Assembly (NCBI GenBank): GCA_025057135.1 | Contig: JANWXY010000021.1 | Location: forward strand, 1-55,162 | Direction: 5' to 3' | DNA length: 55,162 nucleotides | From: Bacteroidia bacterium | Lineage (GTDB): Bacteria; Bacteroidota; Bacteroidia; SpSt-205 | In this document: piece after piece, positions 32,270-39,365 of the stretch | Layout of the letters: every line of letters begins with the position of its first letter | Numbering within the stretch: position 1 is the first letter of the stretch | Made by a program: the position numbers and the translations under genes | The notes under the pieces: model-generated | What the model saw: the letters and a program-made list of their open reading frames with translations, nothing else | What the model was told of the DNA's origin: nothing | Databases searched by the model: none

Positions 32270-34708
32270 ATGGAGTTAGCCACCAAATCCTCTACAGCGG
32301 TAGCTGTACGACGCCGTATCAAGAAGGTAGCTGTACTTGGTGCAGGGGTCATGGGCTCGCAAATCGCTCTCCATTTTGCAGGAGCGGGCTTTCCGGTGCT
32401 TCTCATGGATATCGCCCCCAAGGAGCTCACGCCAGAAGAAGCCGCCAAGGGGCTGTCTCTGGACTCTCCCCAAGTGCGCAATAGAATCGTCACCGACCTC
32501 TTTCAGCGCGCACTTAAGCTTTCCCCTTCGCCTGTATTTGATAGCTCTGTCACCGAGCGGGTCAGCCTTGGGAACTTCACCGATGACCTTCCTAAGATAG
32601 CTGAAGCAGACTGGATCATAGAAGTCGTAGTAGAGGACTTGAAAATCAAGCGAACGCTATACGAAGAGGTAGAGAAGTATCGCCGTCCAGGCACTCTAAT
32701 CACGAGTAATACCTCAGGCATACCGATGCGTTTCCTCACTGAGGGACGCTCCGAAGACTTCCGACGCCATTTCGCTGGGACCCACTTCTTCAATCCGCCT
32801 AGGTATTTGCCTCTCTTGGAAATCATTCCAGGGGCAGAGACAGACCCTGAGGTGATTGAGTTTCTCATGGACTTCGGTCAAGTATATCTGGGCAAGCAGA
32901 CTGTCTTATGCAAGGATACCCCCGCTTTCATTGCGAATAGGGTCGGCGTTTTCGCTATTATGCATCTTCTCCATGCGATTAGGCGGTACGGCCTGTCTGT
33001 GGAAGAGATAGATAAACTCACCGGACCTGTAGTCGGTCATCCCAAATCAGCTACCTTCCGCACTGCGGATGTCGTCGGGCTGGATACTTTGGCGAAAGTA
33101 GCCAAAGGGCTGTACGAAAACTGCCCACACGATGAAGCCCGAGACACTTTCCGACTGCCAGATTTCTTAGAAAAAATGTTGGATAGGGGCTTTCTCGGTG
33201 AAAAGACCGGCAAAGGTTTTTATCAAAAGCTCCGCGTCAATGGGGGCAGCGAAATTCAAAGTCTCAACTTAGAGACACTGGAATATCAGCCTCAGAAGAA
33301 AGTTCGCTCTGCCCTGCTGGAACAGCTCAAAAATGAAGAGAACCTTCATAAGCGCCTTCGTCTCATCGCTAAAAGTGAGGAGCCCTATGCCCAGCTTCTC
33401 AAAGAAAATATGGCTGCTCTCTTTGCCTACGTCTCAAACCGCATTCCCGAAATCGCGGATGAGATTTACGCTATTGACGAGGCGGTGCGGGCGGGCTTTG
33501 GTTGGCAACTCGGGCCTTTTGAGAAATGGGATGCTATTGGCATTGAGGAGGGACTATCGGCAATGCAGCGGTATGGCCTCCAGCCGGCGAGCTGGGTACA
33601 GCGCATGTTAGAAAGAGGCTTTACTCGGTTCTATGAAGTGCGGGGCGGACGGCGCTATGCATATAGTCCTCAACAAGAAGACTATGTAGAGGTACCAGGT
33701 CAGGAAAGGTTTATCCTTTTAGACACTCTTCGGCAGGAAAGGGTGATCTGGCGCAATAGTGGCGCCTCGCTTTTTGATTTAGGGGAAGGTGTGCTTTGCT
33801 TGGAGTTTCACACAAAGATGAACACCATCGGCGGAGAAGTTTTAGACGCCATAAATAAAGCGATAGATATTGCTGAACGCAGCTACGACGGCCTCATCAT
33901 TGGAAATCAAGGGGAAAACTTCTCTGCGGGGGCCAACTTGGCTATGATCTTCATGATGGCAGCGGAGCAAGAGTGGGATGAGTTGGACTTTGCCGTGCGG
34001 GCATTTCAGCGTACAGTGATGCGGTTGCGTCATAGTTCTATACCAGTCGTTGTAGCCCCTCATGGGCTCACTCTGGGCGGTGGATGTGAGATGGCGCTCC
34101 ATGCCGATGGTGTGCAAGCTGCGGCTGAGACTTATATTGGGCTTGTAGAGGTTGGGGTAGGACTGATTCCCGCAGGAGCTGGTACTAAGGAAATGGCCGC
34201 TCGCATCGCCGAGCGATACATAGATGGAGATGTAGAAATAAACTACTTCCGCGACATCCTCACTATAATAGCTACCGCCAAGGTCGCCACTTCGGGCTAT
34301 GAAGCTATACGGATGGGCCTGCTTAGACCCCATCAGACGAGGATTACACTCAATAAACAGAAGCTCTTGAGGGATGCAAAAGCCTATGTGCGTCTCTTGG
34401 CAGAGCAGGGATATGTACCGCCTCAGCCTCGCACGCAAATCCGAGTCTTAGGTCGTACAGCTTTAGGCGGGGTAGAAGCCTCTATCTATCAAATGTGGCA
34501 AGCAGGCTACATCACTGAGTATGATCGTCACATCACCTTAAAGCTCGCTTATGTGCTGGCGGGCGGCGATCTTACAGGCACGCAATATGTATCTGAGCAG
34601 TATCTTTTGGATTTGGAGCGAGAGACATTTCTCAGTTTATGTGGGGAGCGGCGCACTCTGGAGCGTATTCAGCACATGCTTCAAACGGGTAAGCCCCTTC
34701 GCAACTGA
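32270..34708 (+). CDS. 3-hydroxyacyl-CoA dehydrogenase/enoyl-CoA hydratase fusion (FadN-like)
   Basis: Beta-oxidation enzyme of 812 residues carrying two steps. The N-terminal NAD-binding domain shows 'VAVLGAGVMGSQIALHFAGAG', 'NTSGIPM', the catalytic His region 'GTHFFNPPRYLPLLEIIPG' and 'DTPAFIANRVGVFAIM'. A second dehydrogenase C-domain follows ('DEAVRAGFGWQLGPFEKWDAIG'). The C-terminal crotonase domain has 'NQGENFSAGANL', 'APHGLTLGGGCEM' and 'VEVGVGLIPAGAGTKEMA'. Domain order (dehydrogenase first) matches Bacillus FadN rather than E. coli FadB. Thiolase and acyl-CoA dehydrogenase partners are not in the window. ATG 32270 gives the expected N-terminus. Confidence 0.88.
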   Translation: MELATKSSTAVAVRRRIKKVAVLGAGVMGSQIALHFAGAGFPVLLMDIAPKELTPEEAAKGLSLDSPQVRNRIVTDLFQRALKLSPSPVFDSSVTERVSLGNFTDDLPKIAEADWIIEVVVEDLKIKRTLYEEVEKYRRPGTLITSNTSGIPMRFLTEGRSEDFRRHFAGTHFFNPPRYLPLLEIIPGAETDPEVIEFLMDFGQVYLGKQTVLCKDTPAFIANRVGVFAIMHLLHAIRRYGLSVEEIDKLTGPVVGHPKSATFRTADVVGLDTLAKVAKGLYENCPHDEARDTFRLPDFLEKMLDRGFLGEKTGKGFYQKLRVNGGSEIQSLNLETLEYQPQKKVRSALLEQLKNEENLHKRLRLIAKSEEPYAQLLKENMAALFAYVSNRIPEIADEIYAIDEAVRAGFGWQLGPFEKWDAIGIEEGLSAMQRYGLQPASWVQRMLERGFTRFYEVRGGRRYAYSPQQEDYVEVPGQERFILLDTLRQERVIWRNSGASLFDLGEGVLCLEFHTKMNTIGGEVLDAINKAIDIAERSYDGLIIGNQGENFSAGANLAMIFMMAAEQEWDELDFAVRAFQRTVMRLRHSSIPVVVAPHGLTLGGGCEMALHADGVQAAAETYIGLVEVGVGLIPAGAGTKEMAARIAERYIDGDVEINYFRDILTIIATAKVATSGYEAIRMGLLRPHQTRITLNKQKLLRDAKAYVRLLAEQGYVPPQPRTQIRVLGRTALGGVEASIYQMWQAGYITEYDRHITLKLAYVLAGGDLTGTQYVSEQYLLDLERETFLSLCGERRTLERIQHMLQTGKPLRN

Positions 34709-35453
34709 GATAGCTATACTCGTAGCGCCTCTTATGGCGCAGACTTTTCAACTGGGGTCGTGTCTCGTGGAGGTGCGCGAGCCTGTTCCATCGCCTCGCC
34801 GCACGCTCATCCTTCTGCCAGGATGGAATTACAGTCGTACCGCCTGGTGTGAAAAATCTACCATCTGCGCAGAAGCTCTAAGGCGGGGCTATCGCCTTTT
34901 ACTCTTGGAGATGGGTAAAAGCATTTACGCCACTCGGGCTTTTCCAGAAACTCGTTCTGATTGGCGGTCGTATCCTACTCTGCGCACCTTGTTAGATACA
35001 GTATTTCCTGAGCTGCGGCGAAGGGCTCTTATGCATCCCAAAAGAACTTTTCTTCTTGGACTTTCCACAGGTGGTCGGGGCGTGGTTCTCATTTTAGCTC
35101 ATACAGGAAATACTTTTACCGCAGGGGCCAGCTTATCTGGTGATTTTGATCCGCATTTGGATAGCCGAGACCCGCTTCTCACGGGGTGGTATGGGCGATA
35201 TAGTCAGCGTTGGGATGAAGTAGATAATCCTATGCGTCTGGCAGAGAAAATAAAGTCTCCCCTATTTTTAGCGCACGGAGTGGCGGATAACATTGTGTCT
35301 TATCAGCATTCCCAGCGCCTGTATCTGCGCCTCAAGGAGGTAAATCCCACTTTGCCCTGTGTGCTTCATTTAGACCCAAGGGGCAAGCATGACTTCGCCT
35401 TTTGGGAAAAGTACGGCAAGCTGGCATTAGACTTCTTTGAGCAATATGACTGA
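34641..35453 (+). CDS. Alpha/beta hydrolase, probable secreted serine esterase
   Basis: A single-domain hydrolase with the nucleophile elbow 'GLSTGGRG' (GxSxGG), a probable acid in 'AHGVADNIVSYQHS' and catalytic His in 'GKHDFAFW'. 'LLPGWNYSRTAW' is the oxyanion-hole strand. It resembles the esterase D/PHB depolymerase branch, and its substrate is unknown. The start is unclear. The track start 34551 lies deep in the FadN-like gene, while 'IAILVAPLMAQ' looks like the end of a signal peptide. GTG 34641 is a compromise and ATG 34734 is the minimal start. The end overlaps the next gene by 8 nt. Confidence 0.7.
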   Translation: MGSGALWSVFSTCFKRVSPFATEIAILVAPLMAQTFQLGSCLVEVREPVPSPRRTLILLPGWNYSRTAWCEKSTICAEALRRGYRLLLLEMGKSIYATRAFPETRSDWRSYPTLRTLLDTVFPELRRRALMHPKRTFLLGLSTGGRGVVLILAHTGNTFTAGASLSGDFDPHLDSRDPLLTGWYGRYSQRWDEVDNPMRLAEKIKSPLFLAHGVADNIVSYQHSQRLYLRLKEVNPTLPCVLHLDPRGKHDFAFWEKYGKLALDFFEQYD

Positions 35454-35976
35454 AACGAGCTGGGTGTCTCTACTCATAGTTGCCCTGAGTGGGATTTTGA
35501 GTGTAGTTGTGGTCTTGATTTTTTTCTGGAAAAAAGAGTTAGAGGAGCGCCGGAAACTGCTACGACAGCAGGTGCTCCAGGTGACGCTCCCCCTGCGATT
35601 ACAGGCTTTGGAACGGGCAGCTCTCTTTTTAGAACGGAATGACCCTAACAATCTTTTGCCTCGTCTCAATCCTTCCTCTTTTCAGCGCACGGGCGACCTC
35701 ATTCAGATCATTTTCCGATTGGTGCAAGAGGAGTTTCTACATAACTCGGCTTATCAGATTTACACAGGTCCTCAGGTTTGGTATGCTATCCGTTCTGCCA
35801 AGAATACTTTTTTCCAGATACTTCAAACTACGCTCAGTGAGCATCCCCCTCATCAGACCCCGCCACTTCTATGGGTGGAGAAGTTTAAGGAAAAGTGGCG
35901 CTCCCAGACGAGCGATCCCTTTCAAATAGCTCTGGCGTATGTACATCGGGAAATGGAGCGGATGGTGAATGTGTAG
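35446..35976 (+). CDS. Single-pass membrane protein of unknown function
   Basis: A 176-residue protein with one N-terminal transmembrane helix ('LLIVALSGILSVVVVLIFF'), a basic juxtamembrane coiled region ('KKELEERRKLLRQQ') and a helical cytoplasmic domain. 'LPLRLQALERAALFLERNDP', 'FRLVQEEFLHNSAYQIYTG' and 'WYAIRSAKNTFFQIL' look like a family I have seen only in Bacteroidota (possibly DUF7935), with no known function. ATG 35446 is preferred to the TTG track start 35437 and overlaps the esterase stop (ATGACTGA), so the two are coupled. Confidence 0.65.
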   Translation: MTETSWVSLLIVALSGILSVVVVLIFFWKKELEERRKLLRQQVLQVTLPLRLQALERAALFLERNDPNNLLPRLNPSSFQRTGDLIQIIFRLVQEEFLHNSAYQIYTGPQVWYAIRSAKNTFFQILQTTLSEHPPHQTPPLLWVEKFKEKWRSQTSDPFQIALAYVHREMERMVNV

Positions 35977-36120
35977 CAGTTTCATTCCTTAGAGCTCGCA
36001 GAATAAAGCTATCCTTTTCACACCTTGAACAAGCACTGGATGGCTCATGTAAGTGAATCTTTCATTCCTAAGCTCAGGTTTTTATAGAGGGGTTTGGCGA
36101 GAAATCAACGATGGCGCGCT
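35977..36120. other. 144-nt convergent intergenic gap with an imperfect direct repeat
   Basis: TTTCATTCCTtagAGCTC at 35980 and TTTCATTCCTaAGCTC at 36060 share a 10-nt core plus AGCTC. No gene, RNA or clear terminator hairpin was recognised. Confidence 0.5.
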
Positions 36121-36819
36121 TTATATCCATTCTTTTAGAGAGCTAAACGAAACCGGCCCCTTCAGCACAAACCCCTCTCCATGACTTGCACCGATGAAGT
36201 GTCCCATCTCCCGAGCTCGCGCTTCCAAATGCGGGAAAAAATCCGCCCGCGTCAGGTAAGTTGGCGGGTCTTTTTCCCCTGACTTGTAGAAAAACTGCGT
36301 TTCATAACAGCGGATGAGCTGCATTTTAGCTTCCCAGTAAGCGCTGATATCCACTACCACAGAGGGCATTATCCACTGATCCTGAATCGCAAAAAATAGG
36401 CGAGCAGGACGGTGAGGTGGGTACTTACTACGAATGCGTCGTAGCCCAGCGAGAAAAGCAGCCCGCTCCACCAACCGTGCGGCGCGTCCGTGGTCTGGAT
36501 GCCGATCTTGTAAGGCGTTGGTGAGAAGGAGCTTGGGGCTATACTGGCGAATCACAGAAATCAGTTCCAATAGTTTTTCTCTGGACGGCTCAAAGAATCC
36601 GTCCTCCCACCCTAAACAAACTCGGGCTAAAGGGCGCAGGAGACGATTAGCTGCTTGAGCTTCCGCATACCGGGTCTCAGGAGTACCCCGACTACCAAGC
36701 TGTCCGGCTGTCAAATCTACCATGACCAGCTGCGCTCCCTCATTTCGCCAGCGCAAAAGGCTACCCCCACAGCTCAATTCCGCATCATCCGGATGCGCCA
36801 TAATCGTCATGACTACCAT
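36121..36819 (-). CDS. bshB1: Bacillithiol biosynthesis deacetylase BshB1
   Basis: Zinc deacetylase of the PIG-L/LmbE family that removes the acetyl group from GlcNAc-malate in bacillithiol synthesis. 'MAHPDDAELSCGG' supplies the HPDD metal and catalytic residues and 'DRHPDHGRAARLV' the second metal His. The C-terminal 'YETQFF', 'REMGHFIGASHGEGFVLKGPV' is characteristic of BshB1 rather than other LmbE proteins. The track start 36828 is replaced by ATG 36819, which lies 6 nt after a perfect TAgcTTTG box. bshA and bshC are not in the window. Confidence 0.87.
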   Translation of the reverse strand: MVVMTIMAHPDDAELSCGGSLLRWRNEGAQLVMVDLTAGQLGSRGTPETRYAEAQAANRLLRPLARVCLGWEDGFFEPSREKLLELISVIRQYSPKLLLTNALQDRHPDHGRAARLVERAAFLAGLRRIRSKYPPHRPARLFFAIQDQWIMPSVVVDISAYWEAKMQLIRCYETQFFYKSGEKDPPTYLTRADFFPHLEARAREMGHFIGASHGEGFVLKGPVSFSSLKEWI

Positions 36820-36825
36820 TTGCCG

Positions 36826-36833
36826 CAAAGCTA
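36826..36833 (-). promoter_or_regulatory. -7 promoter box TAGCTTTG, 6 nt before bshB1
   Basis: Perfect TAnnTTTG with spacer cggcaa before ATG 36819. Only 4 bp separate it from the opposing box at 36838-36845. Confidence 0.65.
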
Positions 36834-36837
36834 CTCG

Positions 36838-36845
36838 TAGATTTG
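36838..36845 (+). promoter_or_regulatory. -7 promoter box TAGATTTG, 5 nt before the beta-propeller/PKD protein
   Basis: Perfect TAnnTTTG with spacer tccca before GTG 36851. It identifies that GTG as the probable start. Confidence 0.65.
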
Positions 36846-36850
36846 TCCCA

Positions 36851-38293
36851 GTGCATCTGCTTATCGGGTTAGGGGTGATTTTTGCGCAGGGTTATTATTT
36901 GGCTCGGAGTTATCAGAGCTTCATCGGGAAGCGTGACCTGCATGAAGTGCCTACATGTCTGGCCTATAGTGAGCGGCATCACCGGATTATCATCGGCGGT
37001 TATGCTTTCTCCTCTAAAAATTCGCTGAGTGACGGCTGGCTCTCCTGTATTACGCCGACTGGTGAAGTAGAGTGGCATATTACCCCAGGGGGCATGGGAC
37101 CTGACCGAATAGAGGATGTGGTCGTCAGAGACTCTATTGTGTTCTTTTGCGGTTACAGCGGTTCTATGCTCTCTCATCCCGAAGAGCTACCTGTGGAGCG
37201 GCGGGCTGATTTTTGGGTGGGGGCTGTGGATGAGCGCACTGGGCAGCTCTTATGGCAGAGGCGCTGGGGAAGCCCTCACATAGATATGGCGCTGACATTA
37301 GCGCTCACACCTTATCGGACGATACTCGTTGGCGGGCTGACATGGTCTGATACCATAATGGGCATGCAAGCGGTGATTTATGTCCTGAACGACCGCACGG
37401 GAGAAATCCTACACACTCTACATTGGGGGCATAGTCCGAGTTTGATTCGGCAGATTCGTCCAATGGGGGATGGGCGAAGTTTTGTATGCATCGGTGAGCA
37501 GGAGCTGCGGCCATTTTTGGCTGAGGTAGATTATTTGGGACAGGTGTACTGGCGAACGGTATTTCAGTTCCATCGTTTTCCCTCCCAGTTACAGGCGGTG
37601 GCTGTACTGAGTGATGGGCGTATTATTATCGGGGGTAAATATGAGCACCGCTGGGGGGTCAGCGCCTTTACCTCCAAAGGTCAAATCATCTGGGAGAGAC
37701 TATGGCCCGAAGACGGACTTGTCGGAAGTCCCTCTGCCATAGTGGAGGGGCACGACGGCACTATTTATGTCCTCGGGACGCAACAAGGGGAAGTTTTGTT
37801 TTCCAGTGAGCAGAAAGGCGGTGAAGATGTCTGGCTCGCTGCCCTTTCTAAAAATGGGAATATACTATGGGAGCGCGGCTTCGGCGGACCTTACGATGAA
37901 CAAGGAGTCGCCTTATTGGCTCTGAGAGATACGATAGTTGCGTTATCAGCGAAAGAAAATCGTTTCTCGGACGCGCCTTTCCATCGTGATGCATGGTTTA
38001 TGGTCTTCAAAGCCGTACCCTGCGACTCTGTCATGATTCAGATTCGGACGGATGTACCCTCGCTCAAAGAAAAAGCGGGGCGTCCGATTCGTTTTTGGAT
38101 AGATTTACCGCCGGTATTTGTACCCGATGGAATAGACTGGGATTTCGGCGATGAAGGCACCGCTCAGGGCAAATTAGTAGAGCATATTTATGCTTCTCCT
38201 GGAAACTACTCCGTACAAGTACGCATACGGCTGAAGTATGGCTGCCCTGAGATTTATCCTCCCCCTATCGGACTGCGGATTACCCGCCCTTAG
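36851..38293 (+). CDS. Secreted beta-propeller-like protein with C-terminal PKD domain
   Basis: A 480-residue protein. From GTG 36851 it begins with a clean signal peptide (MHLLIGLGVIFAQ); the track start 36722 adds 43 residues that overlap bshB1 and precede the promoter box. The body has about six repeats of a strand pattern such as 'GEVEWHITPGGMGPDRIEDVV', 'TGQLLWQRRWGSPHIDMAL' and 'NGNILWERGFGGPYDEQGV', like PQQ/SBBP-type propeller blades. The C-terminal ~80 residues form a PKD-like domain ('IDWDFGDEGTAQGKLVEHIY', 'YASPGNYSVQVRI'). No T9SS sorting domain follows. Surface or periplasmic role unknown. It overlaps the convergent barrel gene by 14 nt. Confidence 0.7.
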   Translation: MHLLIGLGVIFAQGYYLARSYQSFIGKRDLHEVPTCLAYSERHHRIIIGGYAFSSKNSLSDGWLSCITPTGEVEWHITPGGMGPDRIEDVVVRDSIVFFCGYSGSMLSHPEELPVERRADFWVGAVDERTGQLLWQRRWGSPHIDMALTLALTPYRTILVGGLTWSDTIMGMQAVIYVLNDRTGEILHTLHWGHSPSLIRQIRPMGDGRSFVCIGEQELRPFLAEVDYLGQVYWRTVFQFHRFPSQLQAVAVLSDGRIIIGGKYEHRWGVSAFTSKGQIIWERLWPEDGLVGSPSAIVEGHDGTIYVLGTQQGEVLFSSEQKGGEDVWLAALSKNGNILWERGFGGPYDEQGVALLALRDTIVALSAKENRFSDAPFHRDAWFMVFKAVPCDSVMIQIRTDVPSLKEKAGRPIRFWIDLPPVFVPDGIDWDFGDEGTAQGKLVEHIYASPGNYSVQVRIRLKYGCPEIYPPPIGLRITRP

Positions 38294-39365
38294 AAAAAAT
38301 CCGCTTAGTGAGAGAGGGGTGAAAATCTACTCGGATGGATAGGAGATGGGAGTACATTCCCTGAGAGAAGCCAGTGAAGTTTGCCAGGGCATAATCAATG
38401 CTGAAGTGCCATATGCGGAGGCCGAGCCCCGCTGTGGGATAAAAACTGAGATATCGGCGCCCGGACCATTCGCGGATGCGCTGGAAATTGGTCATGCCCA
38501 TACGCAGAGCGATCCAATCCCGATAGCGCAGTTCTGTGCCGAGGCTCACATCTGCGCTGATTGGATTGGCAGAAATCAAAGTATTCCGCTGGCCGTCGCT
38601 AAATATCACAAAATCTGCCATAGGCATCAGAGAGAAAGCACGTTCTCGCCACAGATGTACTGCCGCACCGACACGTGCACTGGGACGCGTCCATTCTATG
38701 GAGTTTTGAGGGATAGCATTACCCGTGAGGATGAAGCTTTCTTCAAAAGTCTCGGTATTGAATGTCCATGCATTGAATGTTGAGGTCCCATCATACAGAG
38801 CTGCTCCTATTCTCCATGGACCTTGTCGGTAGAGCATTCCTATATCTAAACCAAAGCCCCATGCTGTGGCAAAAGGACCTAATACCCGATGGACCACTTT
38901 CACCGAACCGCCGATGGAGACTGTGGTGTCCCTAAGCGCCTGAGCATAAGAGAGATATAAAGCCATGTCAGCCACAGAAAACTTCGTGATGCGAGAAAAG
39001 TCATAGCTTACTCCGTCATAGAAACGCAGGGTGTTGGGAATATCATCTATGCCCAGACGGATGAAGCTCACCGCCAGTCTACGATTTTCTGATACAGGAA
39101 AGGCAAGGGCTCCATAGTCATATTTGGCTACGCTGGCGAAATACTCACTGTGCATGAGCGTCAGTTGTGGATAGGGGGGAGCGCTGAGTAAAGCTGCAGG
39201 ATTCCAGTAGCCAGCGGTAGCGTCGGCCGTCCCTGCGACATGCGCATTTCCAAGCCCAGCAGCACGAGCACCTACACCGATTTTTAGGAACTCATTACTG
39301 TACTTCACCTGAGACCAGGCAGTAGCGATAATCCCTAACCCGTATAACGCAAGCCGATAAGACAT
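38280..39365 (-). CDS. PorV/PorQ family outer-membrane protein
   Basis: A 361-residue beta-barrel with signal peptide (MSYRLALYGLGIIATAWSQ) and the family hallmark just after it: 'FLKIGVGARAAGLGNAHVAG' and 'ATAGYWNPAALL'. PorV and PorQ belong to the FadL-like barrels; PorV shuttles T9SS cargo to the attachment complex. Whether this copy is PorV, PorQ or another paralogue cannot be decided, so no symbol is given. The start overlaps the SpoIIE gene by 31 nt, so it is the last gene of the thiC-led run. The end overlaps the convergent PKD gene by 14 nt. Confidence 0.8.
   Translation of the reverse strand: MSYRLALYGLGIIATAWSQVKYSNEFLKIGVGARAAGLGNAHVAGTADATAGYWNPAALLSAPPYPQLTLMHSEYFASVAKYDYGALAFPVSENRRLAVSFIRLGIDDIPNTLRFYDGVSYDFSRITKFSVADMALYLSYAQALRDTTVSIGGSVKVVHRVLGPFATAWGFGLDIGMLYRQGPWRIGAALYDGTSTFNAWTFNTETFEESFILTGNAIPQNSIEWTRPSARVGAAVHLWRERAFSLMPMADFVIFSDGQRNTLISANPISADVSLGTELRYRDWIALRMGMTNFQRIREWSGRRYLSFYPTAGLGLRIWHFSIDYALANFTGFSQGMYSHLLSIRVDFHPSLTKRIFSKGG

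Noticed and set aside
33842-34438. 198-aa minus-strand ORF inside the FadN-like gene
   Set aside because: It lies wholly opposite conserved crotonase-domain sequence and its translation resembles no family, so it is a shadow frame.
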